Shown here: piece by piece, positions 55,084-64,000 of the stretch
How the letters are laid out: each line of letters starts with the position of its first letter
How positions within the stretch are numbered: position 1 is the first letter of the stretch
Assembly (NCBI RefSeq): GCF_049310885.1
Contig: NZ_JBMDYO010000005.1
Span: 1-64,000, forward strand
Reading direction: 5' to 3'
Source of the DNA: CAYZJV01 sp049310885
GTDB lineage: Bacteria; Spirochaetota; Spirochaetia; Sphaerochaetales; Sphaerochaetaceae
Length of the DNA: 64,000 bases
Program-made: the position numbers and the translations under genes
Notes under the pieces: model-generated
The model's input: only the letters and a program-made list of their open reading frames with translations
The model's database searches: none
Told to the model about the DNA's origin: nothing

Positions 55084-56696
55084 ATCCTGGACACTACGAT
55101 ATGGTAATCGTGGGTGCTGGCCTATCTGGACTAACTGCTGGAGCTTATCTGACGAAAGCGGGATATCGAGTGCTCATATTGGAAAAGAGCCCTTCATATG
55201 GAGGATTGTTGAATTCATTCTCTAAAGATGGCTTTGTATTTGATGCCGGAGCGAGATCGATAGAAAATTCGGGTATTATCAAACCCATGCTGAAGGACCT
55301 TGATATAGAGCTGAAACTGCTTGAGAGTCGGGTATCAATTGGAATCGAATCTAACATCATTGATATGGAATCCAAACAAAGCATTGACCAGTATCGGCAA
55401 ACCCTGGAAACCTTATATCCGGAACATAAAGAAGATGTCCAAAAAATTTTCCGTGTAATCGATAAGACCTATCGGGAAATGGATGTAATCTATGGATTCG
55501 AAAATCCTGTATTCAAAAATTTCCGTCAGGACAGGCGTTATCTTTTCAAGGAATTACTCCCTTGGATGGGAAGGTTCCTCCTTGCCATATTGCGTATGGA
55601 GAGAATGCAAAAACCAATCGAATCGTATCTGGCAGGACTCACTTCAAATCAGAGTCTCGCTGATCTTATAGCACAACACTTCTTCAAACGTACCCCGACC
55701 TTTTTCGCTTTGGGATACTTTTATGTCTATCTCGATTACCTGTACCCAAAAGGTGGAACCGGGGAACTCCCTCAAGAGTTAGTAAAAAAGGTTCGTTCAC
55801 AAGGAGGAGAGATAGTTGTGAATAGCGAGGTGGCCACCATACGACCTGCTGAGAGAATAGTCTCGACAGTAGCTGGACAACAGTACACCTATGATAAGCT
55901 GCTGTGGTGTGCAGATTTGAAATCGCTTTATCGTTCTCTGGATACTCGGAATCTGCCATCCGTTGTCAACGACTCAATTGCCCACGAATCGAAAAGGATT
56001 TTCGCAAGCAGGGGGGGAGATTCGGTCTTTTCGTTGTTTTTGGGAGTGGACAAACCTCCTAAAGCATTTGCCGATATCACTCATGGACACCTTTTTTATA
56101 CTCCCAGTAGACAAGGTCTGGGGGAAACCCACCTCTCTGAATTGAAAAAGTTGTTGGCGAAAGGGAAAACAGCATCGAAGAAGGAGATCCTTGATTGGGT
56201 TGATAAGTATTGCAGTTTGACAACCTATGAGATCTCAATTCCGTCATTACGTGATGCTGACCTCTCTCCATCCGGAAAGACAGGCTTGGTAGTGAGCTTT
56301 TTGCTTGAGTATGATTTGGTAAGACTCGTCTCTGAAACACACTGGTATGATGAATTCAAGCGCTACTTGGAAGAGAGTATGATCAAAATATTAGACAGAT
56401 CGATTTTTCATGGTCTTCTCAACTCCCCGATAGTCCAGTTTTCCTCATCTCCCATGGGCATCGAGAAACGCTTTGGTAGTAGCGAGGGGGGTATTACTGG
56501 ATGGACCTTTGAATTGCCCTCTCCAGTGGTAAACAAGCTTCCAAAAATCGCCTCTTCGGTAAAGACGCCCATCCCAGATATCTATCAGTGTGGACAATGG
56601 GCTTATAGTCCAGCAGGGATTCCTACCGCAATACTGACAGGATGGTATGCAGCAGATACTATTTGTACACAAGCCAAGAAGAAACAGAAGGCATGA
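55080..56696 (+). CDS. Phytoene-desaturase/retinol-saturase-like FAD oxidoreductase
   Basis: 538 residues, ATG 55080 in a 4-bp overlap with the SDR stop. The dinucleotide-binding motif is at the N-terminus: DMVIVGAGLSGLTAGAYLTK, then LILEKSPSYGGLLNSF. YPKGGTGELPQELVKKVRSQ and the C-terminal CGQWAYSPAGIPTAILTGWY are characteristic of the CrtI-type family. No other carotenoid genes are present, so a polyene or lipid substrate handled together with the SDR and NTF2 proteins is likely. Convergent with the CDF gene. Confidence 0.88.
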   Translation: MNPGHYDMVIVGAGLSGLTAGAYLTKAGYRVLILEKSPSYGGLLNSFSKDGFVFDAGARSIENSGIIKPMLKDLDIELKLLESRVSIGIESNIIDMESKQSIDQYRQTLETLYPEHKEDVQKIFRVIDKTYREMDVIYGFENPVFKNFRQDRRYLFKELLPWMGRFLLAILRMERMQKPIESYLAGLTSNQSLADLIAQHFFKRTPTFFALGYFYVYLDYLYPKGGTGELPQELVKKVRSQGGEIVVNSEVATIRPAERIVSTVAGQQYTYDKLLWCADLKSLYRSLDTRNLPSVVNDSIAHESKRIFASRGGDSVFSLFLGVDKPPKAFADITHGHLFYTPSRQGLGETHLSELKKLLAKGKTASKKEILDWVDKYCSLTTYEISIPSLRDADLSPSGKTGLVVSFLLEYDLVRLVSETHWYDEFKRYLEESMIKILDRSIFHGLLNSPIVQFSSSPMGIEKRFGSSEGGITGWTFELPSPVVNKLPKIASSVKTPIPDIYQCGQWAYSPAGIPTAILTGWYAADTICTQAKKKQKA

Positions 56697-56704
56697 CGGT
56701 ATAG

Positions 56705-57625
56705 CTACTTGTCTTTGCACCACTTGCAGAATTCGGCATCACCTGGACAAGGATTGGTATGAACCATGACATGACGAACCTTAGGGAACTCCTTCTCTAT
56801 CCTATCATGAATCTCTTCTGCAACATCGTGAGCTTCATGCAATCTCAGGTGTCGACAGCAACAGATTTCAACTTCGACGTAGAATCCTGCACCAACACTA
56901 CGAGTTCTCAGTAAATCGATTCGTTGAACGTGGGGATTTGAGAGAATGGCCTGTTCTAAATGTCCCTTTGTAAGATCGTCGACCGATACATCCATCAGTA
57001 CATTCACCGCAGACTTGAGCACCACCAAAGATGAACGAAGTATAAGCACAGCAATTACAACCGAAGCGACAGGGTCGAGTTCAGGGAATCCCAACCTTGC
57101 TCCTACGACGCCAAGAAGAGCTCCAGTGGAGGAAAGAACATCAGCAATATGATCTGAAGAGAGGGCTTTGAGGGAATTCAAGCCCGTACTTGCAGCTTTC
57201 CGTTTTGTATAGATATACAAGAAGAGCTTCGTAGCAATGGATACGAGAGCGCCTGCTAGAGGCAATATGGTGGGAATAGGAAGAGCACGTCTTGACCAGA
57301 TTTGTTTCAACCCACTGTATCCAATACCGATTGCAGTGAAGAAAATCACAATTGCAAGGAGGACGGAAACTACACTCTCAAGCTTCTCATGTCCATACTG
57401 ATGGTTGCGGTCAGCTTTACGGTCAGAGGCTGCCAAACCTCCCATTACAACACTATAACTTATAACATCACTCAGAGAATTCGCTCCATCGGAAATTAGA
57501 GCAGAGGAGTTACCAATGATACCTGAGGCGAGTTTGAGAAAAGAGAGTACGACACTTGCGATTATGGAGATGAGCGAGGTCCTCATCCCTTGTTTGGCAT
57601 GGTCACTCCTAGTTGAATTCGCCAT
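56705..57625 (-). CDS. Cation diffusion facilitator transporter
   Basis: 306 residues, six membrane helices and a C-terminal cytosolic ferredoxin-like domain (HVQRIDLLRTRSVGAGFYVE, VMVHTNPCPG). The metal site motifs are SSALISDGANSLSDVI, in which the family's usual HSLSD His is replaced by Asn, and the second site SSDHIADVLSSTGALLG with HxxD intact. This pattern fits Fe/Zn or Mn-type CDFs. A C-terminal Cys-rich tail CPGDAEFCKWCK may bind metal. It starts 12 bp after hisIE, so it lies at the end of the his operon. Confidence 0.88.
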   Translation of the reverse strand: MANSTRSDHAKQGMRTSLISIIASVVLSFLKLASGIIGNSSALISDGANSLSDVISYSVVMGGLAASDRKADRNHQYGHEKLESVVSVLLAIVIFFTAIGIGYSGLKQIWSRRALPIPTILPLAGALVSIATKLFLYIYTKRKAASTGLNSLKALSSDHIADVLSSTGALLGVVGARLGFPELDPVASVVIAVLILRSSLVVLKSAVNVLMDVSVDDLTKGHLEQAILSNPHVQRIDLLRTRSVGAGFYVEVEICCCRHLRLHEAHDVAEEIHDRIEKEFPKVRHVMVHTNPCPGDAEFCKWCKDK

Positions 57626-57637
57626 CGGGGGGCTCCG

Positions 57638-58246
57638 TTAGCGGGAGTGACGGCCTTTGAGGACTTCCACAACCTCTTCCATCCTAATGTTCTTCTGTGC
57701 CAACAACACCAGCATATGGTACATGAGATCAGCTGCCTCACCAAGAAACAAAGATTTGTTGTCGTCCTTCGCCTCAATGACCAGCTCTACAGCCTCCTCA
57801 CCCACCTTCTGGGCAATCTTATTGATGCCTCGGGAAAATAGATGGTTGGTGTAGGATCCCTCGATTGGATGCTCCCTTCTATCGATGATAACATCCTCCA
57901 AATATCTGAGGAATTCACTTGAAGTCATATGCTCAGGGTCATTTGTCTCATCGAAACAAGTGTCTGAACCTGTGTGGCATACAGGGCCAGAAGGTACGGC
58001 CTTAATCAGGAGGGTATCGTTATCGCAATCCACGATGATATCCCTGACAGTAAGGAAATTTCCGCTGGTTTCGCCCTTAGTCCACAACTTTTGTCTGCTT
58101 CTTGAATAGAAGGTAACCAGACCCCGCTCTTGTGTAATATTGAAGGCCTCTTCATTCATATAACCGAGCATGAGTACACGACGGGTAATAGCATCCTGTA
58201 CGATAGCCGGAACAAGGCCATTTCCTTTTTTAAAATCTACCTGCAT
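57638..58246 (-). CDS. hisIE: Bifunctional HisI-HisE (phosphoribosyl-AMP cyclohydrolase/-ATP pyrophosphatase)
   Basis: 202 residues from ATG 58246 (GGAGG upstream; a TTG one codon earlier is less likely). The HisI half has VLMLGYMNEEAF, YSRSRQKLWTKGETSGNF and zinc/Mg ligands DCDNDTLL and CHTGSDTCF. The HisE half, from about residue 110, has GINKIAQKVGEEAVELVIEA and EAADLMYHMLVLL. Steps two and three of histidine synthesis. It lies 15 bp after hisF. Confidence 0.95.
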   Translation of the reverse strand: MQVDFKKGNGLVPAIVQDAITRRVLMLGYMNEEAFNITQERGLVTFYSRSRQKLWTKGETSGNFLTVRDIIVDCDNDTLLIKAVPSGPVCHTGSDTCFDETNDPEHMTSSEFLRYLEDVIIDRREHPIEGSYTNHLFSRGINKIAQKVGEEAVELVIEAKDDNKSLFLGEAADLMYHMLVLLAQKNIRMEEVVEVLKGRHSR

Positions 58247-58261
58247 CAATCTTCCTCCACC

Positions 58262-59044
58262 TCAACGGTTCAGACGTATAGGTATATCATGATTCGCTAA
58301 AAAAATCTTCAGTTCAGGAATGTCTATCTCATGAAAATGAAATATCGATGCCGCCAAAGCCGCATCCGCACCTCCAGTGGTGAATACATCCACGAAATCT
58401 TCCATCGTTCCAGCTCCTCCGGATGCAATTATCGGAATTTCCAAAGTATCGCCGAATCGCCTAGTCAGATCACATGCGAAACCACCCTTGGTTCCATCAT
58501 GGTCCATCGAAGTCAAAAGAATCTCTCCAGCACCTCTCTCCTGAGCCTCTATCGCCCATGCGAGGGCCTCCTTCCCTGTCGAGATACGACCACCAGCGAC
58601 GTAGACTTCCCATCCCTGCTGTCCGTCTTTATCGAAGGTTACATTCGAACGAGCATCGATTGCGCAGACGACACATTGTGAACCGAATTCACGTGCAAGG
58701 GAGTCGATGATCGAGGGATTCTTAACCGCCATGCTGTTTATGGAGATCTTGTCGGCTCCAGCTTCGAGTAGCACACCGACATCTGAAATACTGCGGATAC
58801 CACCCCCAACCGTAAAAGGAATATCGATAACCTCAGAAATCCTTCTCACTAATGCACTGAAGGTACCCCTATCCTCTACTGTGGCGGTGATATCGAGGAA
58901 TGTAAGTTCGTCGGCTCCTTGTCTTGCATACAGCGATGCCAATTCGACGGCATCACCAGCATCGCGCAAGTTAATGAAGTTGACCCCTTTCACCGTCCTA
59001 CCGTCACGTACATCGAGGCAGGGAATTATTCGTTTCGCCAACAT
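58262..59044 (-). CDS. hisF: Imidazole glycerol phosphate synthase cyclase subunit HisF
   Basis: 260 residues, normal length. MLAKRIIPCLDVRDGRTVKG includes the catalytic Asp; the phosphate-binding loops GGGIRSISDV and ASGGAGTMEDFVDVF, and the second catalytic Asp in LLTSMDHDGTKGGF, are present. Works with HisH to form imidazole glycerol phosphate and AICAR. One base separates it from the end of hisA. Confidence 0.97.
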   Translation of the reverse strand: MLAKRIIPCLDVRDGRTVKGVNFINLRDAGDAVELASLYARQGADELTFLDITATVEDRGTFSALVRRISEVIDIPFTVGGGIRSISDVGVLLEAGADKISINSMAVKNPSIIDSLAREFGSQCVVCAIDARSNVTFDKDGQQGWEVYVAGGRISTGKEALAWAIEAQERGAGEILLTSMDHDGTKGGFACDLTRRFGDTLEIPIIASGGAGTMEDFVDVFTTGGADAALAASIFHFHEIDIPELKIFLANHDIPIRLNR

Positions 59045-59045
59045 T

Positions 59046-59837
59046 TCAAGCTTCCTTCATGGATTGCCAATCGGACAAATCCTTGGGATCGATATAGCCT
59101 TCATAGAGAGCCTTTCCAACAATGGCTCCTGAAAGTCCCATGCCACGGAGGATCTCCAAATCCTCAAGACTCCTGATTCCTCCGCTTGCTATCAGATCAA
59201 TCTTCAATGCCTGTTCTTCCACAGCCTGAAGTACTTCCCGATACAACTCCACCGCAGGACCATTTAGCATACCATCCCGTCCGATATCGGTACTTACGAC
59301 CTGGAAAAAACCTGCCTTGACATACGATACGACGAAATCCTGTATATGTTGAGATGTGGTAGCAGTCCAACCTGAGACCGCGATCATTCTATCTTTGCAA
59401 TCGGCTCCAAGTATGAGTCTTTTAGCGCCCCAATTCTCCAAAATTGAGAGGGTTGTTTCCCTATCTTTCGCCGCCAATGAACCTACCGTAGCCATCCATG
59501 CGCCGGCTGAAAATACCGCAGCGAAATCCCGGGGTGATTGGAGACCTCCCCCCACATCAATAATCAAATCGGTATCCCGTGCGATAGCTTCGAGCACCTT
59601 TAGATTGACTGTATGGCCAGCTTTGGCACCGTCAAGGTCCACCAGATGGAGCCTTTTCAGTCCAGCGTCCACGAAAGCTTTAGCCATCTCCAATGGATCG
59701 GTATGATAGACCTGCTTACTCGAATAGTCTCCCATACGAAGACGGACACAGGATCCATCGATAATATCCATTGCCGGGATAGCGGCAAAATGCACCGATG
59801 AAAGGGCTTTCCTGCCCCCACTTGATTGAGATGTCAC
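59046..59837 (-). CDS. hisA: ProFAR isomerase HisA
   Basis: 263 residues from GTG 59837, which overlaps the hisH stop by 4 bp. The N-terminus is extended by about 18 residues before AAIPAMDIIDGSCVRL, which holds the catalytic Asp; LIIDVGGGLQSPRDF and STDIGRDGMLNG with the second Asp are present. No internal start with a ribosome site is visible, so the extension is probably real. Amadori isomerase of the pathway. Confidence 0.95.
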   Translation of the reverse strand: MTSQSSGGRKALSSVHFAAIPAMDIIDGSCVRLRMGDYSSKQVYHTDPLEMAKAFVDAGLKRLHLVDLDGAKAGHTVNLKVLEAIARDTDLIIDVGGGLQSPRDFAAVFSAGAWMATVGSLAAKDRETTLSILENWGAKRLILGADCKDRMIAVSGWTATTSQHIQDFVVSYVKAGFFQVVSTDIGRDGMLNGPAVELYREVLQAVEEQALKIDLIASGGIRSLEDLEILRGMGLSGAIVGKALYEGYIDPKDLSDWQSMKEA

Positions 59838-60442
59838 AGGGCGTCCTCCTTGATCTGAAGAAAATTCTGTAGGATTGCCGAACCGAAAGGCCCACTTTTC
59901 TCGGGGTGAAATTGGACTCCGCGAAAATTATCCTTTCCTAAGGCCGCACTAAAGGTGGTTGAACCATAGGTGCAACTAGCAATGGTGTGGAAAGATGATG
60001 GCACATAATAGGAGTGCACAAAATAGACCCAGGGATTATCATGGACACCTGCAAAAAGCGGATCTGTCGAACATGCTAGCGTATTCCATCCCATGTGGGG
60101 TATTTTCAGTTGTTCTTCCTTCTTGAATCTGGTGACGGTGAGATCATACATCCCCAGACAAGTTGTTTGGTTCTCTTCACTAAGGGAACACATCAGCTGC
60201 ATGCCGAGGCAAATACCGAGAAATGGTTGGGTAAGGGAGAGCAAGACCTCATCCAAATGGGTTTTGCGCAAATATTCCATTGCTGTAGAAGCCTCACCCA
60301 CTCCTGGGAATATCACCCGCTTGGCATTCCCCAGGACCTTAGGATCATCGCTCACGACGGGATCGACTCCCAATCTATGGAGGGCACATGAGACAGAACG
60401 GATATTACCTGCATTGTATTTCACTATGACGACATCCGACAT
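59834..60442 (-). CDS. hisH: Imidazole glycerol phosphate synthase glutaminase subunit HisH
   Basis: 202 residues from ATG 60442 (GGGGG upstream); the longer frame to 60562 lies inside hisB. Class I glutaminase triad: Cys in GICLGMQLMC, His and Glu in GVQFHPEKSG; oxyanion strand VIFPGVGEAS. Provides ammonia to HisF. It starts one base after the hisB stop. Confidence 0.96.
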   Translation of the reverse strand: MSDVVIVKYNAGNIRSVSCALHRLGVDPVVSDDPKVLGNAKRVIFPGVGEASTAMEYLRKTHLDEVLLSLTQPFLGICLGMQLMCSLSEENQTTCLGMYDLTVTRFKKEEQLKIPHMGWNTLACSTDPLFAGVHDNPWVYFVHSYYVPSSFHTIASCTYGSTTFSAALGKDNFRGVQFHPEKSGPFGSAILQNFLQIKEDAL

Positions 60443-60443
60443 G

Positions 60444-61469
60444 CTAGAGGACCCCCTTGGTAGAAGGAAGATCGTGGTTCCCCGGATACCGGAATACGGC
60501 AGAACGAAGAGCCCTGGCAAAAGCCTTAAACAAGGCTTCTGCCTGATGATGGACATTTCCACTATTCACGGTCATATGCAAATTACACTTTGCCTCATCA
60601 CTGAAGGACTTGAAAAAGTGCGCAAATAGCTCTGTAGGAAACGTTCCCACGACATCACGTGTAAATTCGACATGCCATACGAACCAGGGACGACCTGAGA
60701 AATCGAGAGCTACCTCGGCCAGACATTCGTCCATCGGAAGGATCTCGAAACCGTATCGGTTGATACCACGTTTATCACCGAGAGCTTTACCAATAGTTTG
60801 GCCAAGGACGATAGCGATATCTTCAACAGTGTGATGTTCGTCAACTTCAAGATCTCCTTCGCAGTGCAAGCTGATATCAAACCGAGCATGCTTGGAAATC
60901 TGCTGAAGCATATGGTCGAAAAATGGCAAGCCAGTGGAAATATGGGAGTCACCACTACCATCGATATTCAACTGCAGAGAGATCTTTGTCTCCTTCGTAT
61001 CGCGTTGAATAGAGGCTCTCCTAGACACTTCCCCATCCGACTTCAAGAGAACTTGTTCAATCTCATTCCAATCGGTGAATACGAGAGGCTTCACCCCCAT
61101 TGCATCCGCATAATCGGCAGATACAGACTCTTGTGCAATGACGAACGAGTGTTCCAATCTGGTCGTTCCCATTAGACGATCAAGCTCTTGGGAAGTCGGC
61201 TCTACTATCTGGGATACAGCGATTCCCTGGTGGGGAAGAACACGCCCAATTAACTCAACGCGTATGCTCCACTCTTCAGATAAGGGTGACAGAGTATCCA
61301 AGAGGATAATCTCGTATATTCCCGATCGAGAAATCGCACACAATGAAGGAAATATGTTCACAGCCCACTGATCCTCTTCCGCCTTTAACTGAAGGGGGAA
61401 AGGAAAGACTGGTCCATCCAATGCAATAAACAGTCGTGCAAGTTGCTTCTCGGGTCTATTTTTATCCAT
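60444..61469 (-). CDS. hisB: HisB: imidazoleglycerol-phosphate dehydratase with degenerate phosphatase half
   Basis: 341 residues, the size of the bifunctional enterobacterial HisB. The C-terminal dehydratase half (from about residue 155) is intact: ISTGLPFFDHMLQQISKHAR, VDEHHTVEDIAIVLG, MTVNSGNVHHQAEALFKAFA. The N-terminal half aligns in length and secondary structure with the HAD phosphatase, but the nucleophile motif DxDGT reads ALDGPV (first Asp to Ala), the Cys zinc cluster is missing and GDRxTD reads AQESVSAD. Histidinol phosphatase activity should be lost, so another enzyme must do that step. Confidence 0.9.
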   Translation of the reverse strand: MDKNRPEKQLARLFIALDGPVFPFPLQLKAEEDQWAVNIFPSLCAISRSGIYEIILLDTLSPLSEEWSIRVELIGRVLPHQGIAVSQIVEPTSQELDRLMGTTRLEHSFVIAQESVSADYADAMGVKPLVFTDWNEIEQVLLKSDGEVSRRASIQRDTKETKISLQLNIDGSGDSHISTGLPFFDHMLQQISKHARFDISLHCEGDLEVDEHHTVEDIAIVLGQTIGKALGDKRGINRYGFEILPMDECLAEVALDFSGRPWFVWHVEFTRDVVGTFPTELFAHFFKSFSDEAKCNLHMTVNSGNVHHQAEALFKAFARALRSAVFRYPGNHDLPSTKGVL

Positions 61470-61470
61470 G

Positions 61471-62553
61471 TTAGTTCTCCATGCTCTCCATTGCCGATAA
61501 CAACGTATCGTTCTCTTGTTTGCTTCCGATTGTGATTCGGACGCAACCGAAGCAACCTCTTATAGTCGAGCGGTTTCGGATAATGATTCCCTGTTGCCGC
61601 AACTGCTCGCACAAGAGATTCGGATCGGCAACCCGGAGAAGAAGGAAATTCGCATCGCTAGGGAATACCTTCTCTACAAAGGAAATCTTTTCCAAACGTT
61701 CCGATACCCGTGTTCGCTCTCTTCTGATCTCTAGGACAGTCGCTTTCACTTCGTCAGCATGGTCTAGAGCCTCTTCTGCCAGATGCTGGGCTACTCCACT
61801 CAAATTATAGGGATATTTTACCTTGTGCATGGCAGAAACAATTTCGGAGTTGGTTACGGCCAGCCCAACACGTACATTCGCCAAAGCCCAGCTCTTGGAA
61901 AGGGTTCTCAGCACAACCAGCCTAGGACAACTATCCAACAGTGTTACAGCAGAGGTTTGCTCCGAGAAATCGATATAAGCTTCATCGACCACGGTTATTC
62001 CCTTGAAACGTTGGGCTACCATTGCAATCTCTTCCAAAGGAAAACTATTACCGGAGGGATTGTTCGGAGAACAAATGAAAAGCATCTTATGCATCCCCGA
62101 TTCGGGAGTGCCATTGTTTACTAAGTGACATACTGCATCCATTCTCGGCAAATCGAAAGAAAAGTCATCTTTCAGTTGGCAATGGGAAACCCCGACATCA
62201 TTAATATGGGCAAAAACCTCATAGGCTCCGTATGTGGGAGACATGAGAAGAATCTTATCCTTATGTGGAGTACAGAATATCCTTATAAGCACATCGATCG
62301 TCTCATCGCTACCATTACCAATCACCAGAGATGATTCGGGAATTCCCATGACCGCAGCGATCTTCTTCTTGAGTGAAAGGTGCTGTGGATCCGGATACCG
62401 GTTCAATCCACGATCCCCAACAAAATCTCGCCAGTTCTCATTGGCATCCAAAAAAACTTTCGCATCCCCGGTGAATTCATTTCTCGCGGATGAATAGGGA
62501 ACGAGGGTTGCAATATTAGGCCGCATCAACTCGCGTATGGTGAAGTCATTCAT
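61471..62553 (-). CDS. hisC: Histidinol-phosphate aminotransferase HisC
   Basis: 360 residues, class I/II PLP fold. LDANENWRDF, GNGSDETIDVL, CSPNNPSGNSF, VVDEAYIDFSEQTS and the PLP-lysine loop RTLSKSWALANVRVG are all seen; the C-terminal Arg lies in GCVRITIGSKQEN. It overlaps hisD by 4 bp and is one base before hisB. Confidence 0.96.
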   Translation of the reverse strand: MNDFTIRELMRPNIATLVPYSSARNEFTGDAKVFLDANENWRDFVGDRGLNRYPDPQHLSLKKKIAAVMGIPESSLVIGNGSDETIDVLIRIFCTPHKDKILLMSPTYGAYEVFAHINDVGVSHCQLKDDFSFDLPRMDAVCHLVNNGTPESGMHKMLFICSPNNPSGNSFPLEEIAMVAQRFKGITVVDEAYIDFSEQTSAVTLLDSCPRLVVLRTLSKSWALANVRVGLAVTNSEIVSAMHKVKYPYNLSGVAQHLAEEALDHADEVKATVLEIRRERTRVSERLEKISFVEKVFPSDANFLLLRVADPNLLCEQLRQQGIIIRNRSTIRGCFGCVRITIGSKQENDTLLSAMESMEN

Positions 62554-63872
62554 GATTGATCCTTTTTGCTTGCTTCCAATCTAATACGGACGGCATTGGC
62601 ATGTGCATCGAGCGATTCAGCCTTAGCTAATGTTTCTATCGATGGCCCCAATGAAACTAGACCTTGTTTGGTTATTCTCTGGAACGTGATTTTCTTGAAG
62701 AAACTGTCGAGAGAAACTCCACTGTAGGAACGGGCCCAACCGGCAGTAGGCAAGGTATGATTGGTACCTGAGGCATAATCTCCAGCCGATTCACAAGCCC
62801 ATTGTCCAAGGAAGACCGATCCGGCATTCCTCACCATCTGTTCCAGTTCGACAAAGTCAGCTAGATTTATGATCAGATGTTCGGGAGCATAGGTATTGAC
62901 CACGAGAGCACACTCTTCAACACTGGTGACGATCACCGCCTTCGCATGACGAAGGGAAGACTCCACAAATGTTTTCCGTGAAAGATTCTCGGCTTGGATC
63001 TCAATATTTCTTTCCACTGTATCTACAATTTCGTTGCCTTCTTCTTCCGTACTGGCTAAGACCACCAGGATCGACTGGCTATCCGGGCCATGTTCCGCTT
63101 GACTGAGCATATCCGCCGCTACAAAGGAGAGATTGCTATGTCGATCGACCACCACCATAATTTCGGAAGGACCTGCCGGCATATCGATTGCGCATTGTGA
63201 AGCTGCTACTTGTTGTTTTGCTTCAGTAACAAATCTATTTCCTGGTCCAAATATTTTATCAACTGCAGGAACCGACTCGGTACCATAGGCAAGTGCCGCG
63301 ATTGCCTGGGCTCCTCCCGCTGCAACCATCGTAGTCACTCCGGTTATGGAAGCTGCATAACAGATTGCGGGATCGATCGTTCCATCGGAACGTGGTGGCG
63401 TTGCAAGAACAACCTTTTCACAACCAGATAGCTGAGCTGGTATCGCAAGCATCAGGACCGTTGAGAATAGCGGTGCGGAGCCCCCAGGGATATAGATTCC
63501 CACATGTTCCAAGGGAATGCTCTTACGCCAACAGTATACGCCAGGCTCCGTCTCTACACGTTCATCGGTAGGTTTCTGGGCTTCATGAAACTTCCTGATA
63601 TTTTGGGCAGCACGATCAATTGCATTTTTGAGTGCTGGATCGACCTTTGCGGCCATCTTCAACATCTCTGATCGGGATACGAGAACAGAGTCTATCACTG
63701 CACCATCGAACTTTGCTGCGTAAGAAACCAATGCTCGATCCCCATCTCTGCGAACCGTTTCAATGATCCGAGAGACAGTATCTGAAACTGAGTCTGCCTC
63801 CAGCTGAGGACGACAGAGCAACTTACCAATATCGCTCTGTTTTGGTCGGACGATCCTATCGATACGGTCCAT
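62550..63872 (-). CDS. hisD: Histidinol dehydrogenase HisD
   Basis: 440 residues, full length. GVYIPGGSAPLFSTVLMLAI, AAGGAQAIAALAYGTESVP, FGPGNRFVTEAKQQVA, MPAGPSEIMVV and the zinc and catalytic His segment SQAEHGPDSQ are present, with GTNHTLPTAGWAR near the end. Performs the last two oxidations. AGGAGGGG lies just before the ATG, 13 bp after hisG. Confidence 0.97.
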   Translation of the reverse strand: MDRIDRIVRPKQSDIGKLLCRPQLEADSVSDTVSRIIETVRRDGDRALVSYAAKFDGAVIDSVLVSRSEMLKMAAKVDPALKNAIDRAAQNIRKFHEAQKPTDERVETEPGVYCWRKSIPLEHVGIYIPGGSAPLFSTVLMLAIPAQLSGCEKVVLATPPRSDGTIDPAICYAASITGVTTMVAAGGAQAIAALAYGTESVPAVDKIFGPGNRFVTEAKQQVAASQCAIDMPAGPSEIMVVVDRHSNLSFVAADMLSQAEHGPDSQSILVVLASTEEEGNEIVDTVERNIEIQAENLSRKTFVESSLRHAKAVIVTSVEECALVVNTYAPEHLIINLADFVELEQMVRNAGSVFLGQWACESAGDYASGTNHTLPTAGWARSYSGVSLDSFFKKITFQRITKQGLVSLGPSIETLAKAESLDAHANAVRIRLEASKKDQS

Positions 63873-63885
63873 ACCTACCCCTCCT

Positions 63886-64000
63886 TTAATCTGCCATCTT
63901 TTCTATGGCTGTTACAAGGATACCTTGGGCACCCAAGGCTTTCAACTGTTCCAGGACATCCCAGAACCGACTCTCCTGCACAACACTCTGTACCGCACAC
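63886..64000 (-). CDS. hisG: HisG C-terminus (partial, runs off window)
   Basis: The 38 visible codons end FWDVLEQLKALGAQGILVTA then IEKMAD and stop, the conserved end of the long-form ATP phosphoribosyltransferase regulatory domain. The gene continues beyond the right edge. First visible gene of the his operon; its promoter lies outside the window. Confidence 0.88.
   Translation of the reverse strand, partial: CAVQSVVQESRFWDVLEQLKALGAQGILVTAIEKMAD

Overview
The window looks like chromosome from a free-living spirochaete of the Sphaerochaeta type. This is an inference from gene content: a complete histidine operon, BspA-type surface protein with InlB repeats, several serine-recombinase islands and paired radical SAM enzymes. 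No rRNA or tRNA anchors it. Base composition is mosaic, with GC-rich phage and recombinase blocks beside AT-rich cassette blocks, so much of the window is accessory DNA. The sequence also holds one assembly gap of 100 N.

Layout. 1-3918: right end of a prophage-like operon with a tail or fibre-like protein running in from the left, a small CxxC protein, a protein with 31 cysteines in CxxC/CxxxC repeats, and a radical SAM/SPASM enzyme, closed by a terminator. 4032-7287: small hypothetical genes. 7764-11558: a mobile-element core of SHOCT-like protein, HTH/zinc protein and two tandem serine recombinases. 11560-15090: IS21 helper and CPBP remnants, a ChrB_N/YkvA/MFS operon and a recombinase remnant. 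15318-19628: MalT-like LuxR regulator divergent from an SPW membrane protein and a radical SAM enzyme. 19876-27122: a TetR-associated group with a paralogous radical SAM enzyme, a CmpB-HD fusion, an acyl-CoA synthetase and an Mbeg1-like hydrolase. 27396-34642: recombinase tail, secreted alpha/beta hydrolases, IS110 element, aldo/keto reductase and AraC regulator.

34817-48375 is the most unusual part. A composite block, made of the last codons of a serine recombinase, a conserved spacer of about 110-130 bp and the last 65-72 codons of radC, occurs four times in direct orientation, with a fifth copy lacking radC. Between the blocks lie self-contained cargo units: an AbiEi/AbiEii toxin-antitoxin pair, a giant BspA-like lipoprotein plus one intact recombinase, and two different AAA_14/DUF4143 ATPases. 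The simplest reading is repeated integration of a recombinase-driven element into radC, leaving an array of cassettes.

48426-57625 holds exported hydrolases, a GFA-family protein, a membrane LuxR regulator and an NTF2/SDR/FAD-oxidoreductase operon. 57638-64000 is the minus-strand operon hisG-D-C-B-H-A-F-IE, followed by a cation diffusion facilitator gene. HisB keeps its dehydratase half, but the N-terminal phosphatase half has lost its catalytic motifs. The two strongest candidates for undescribed biology are the phage-borne Cys-repeat protein with its radical SAM partner, and the radC-tail cassette array.
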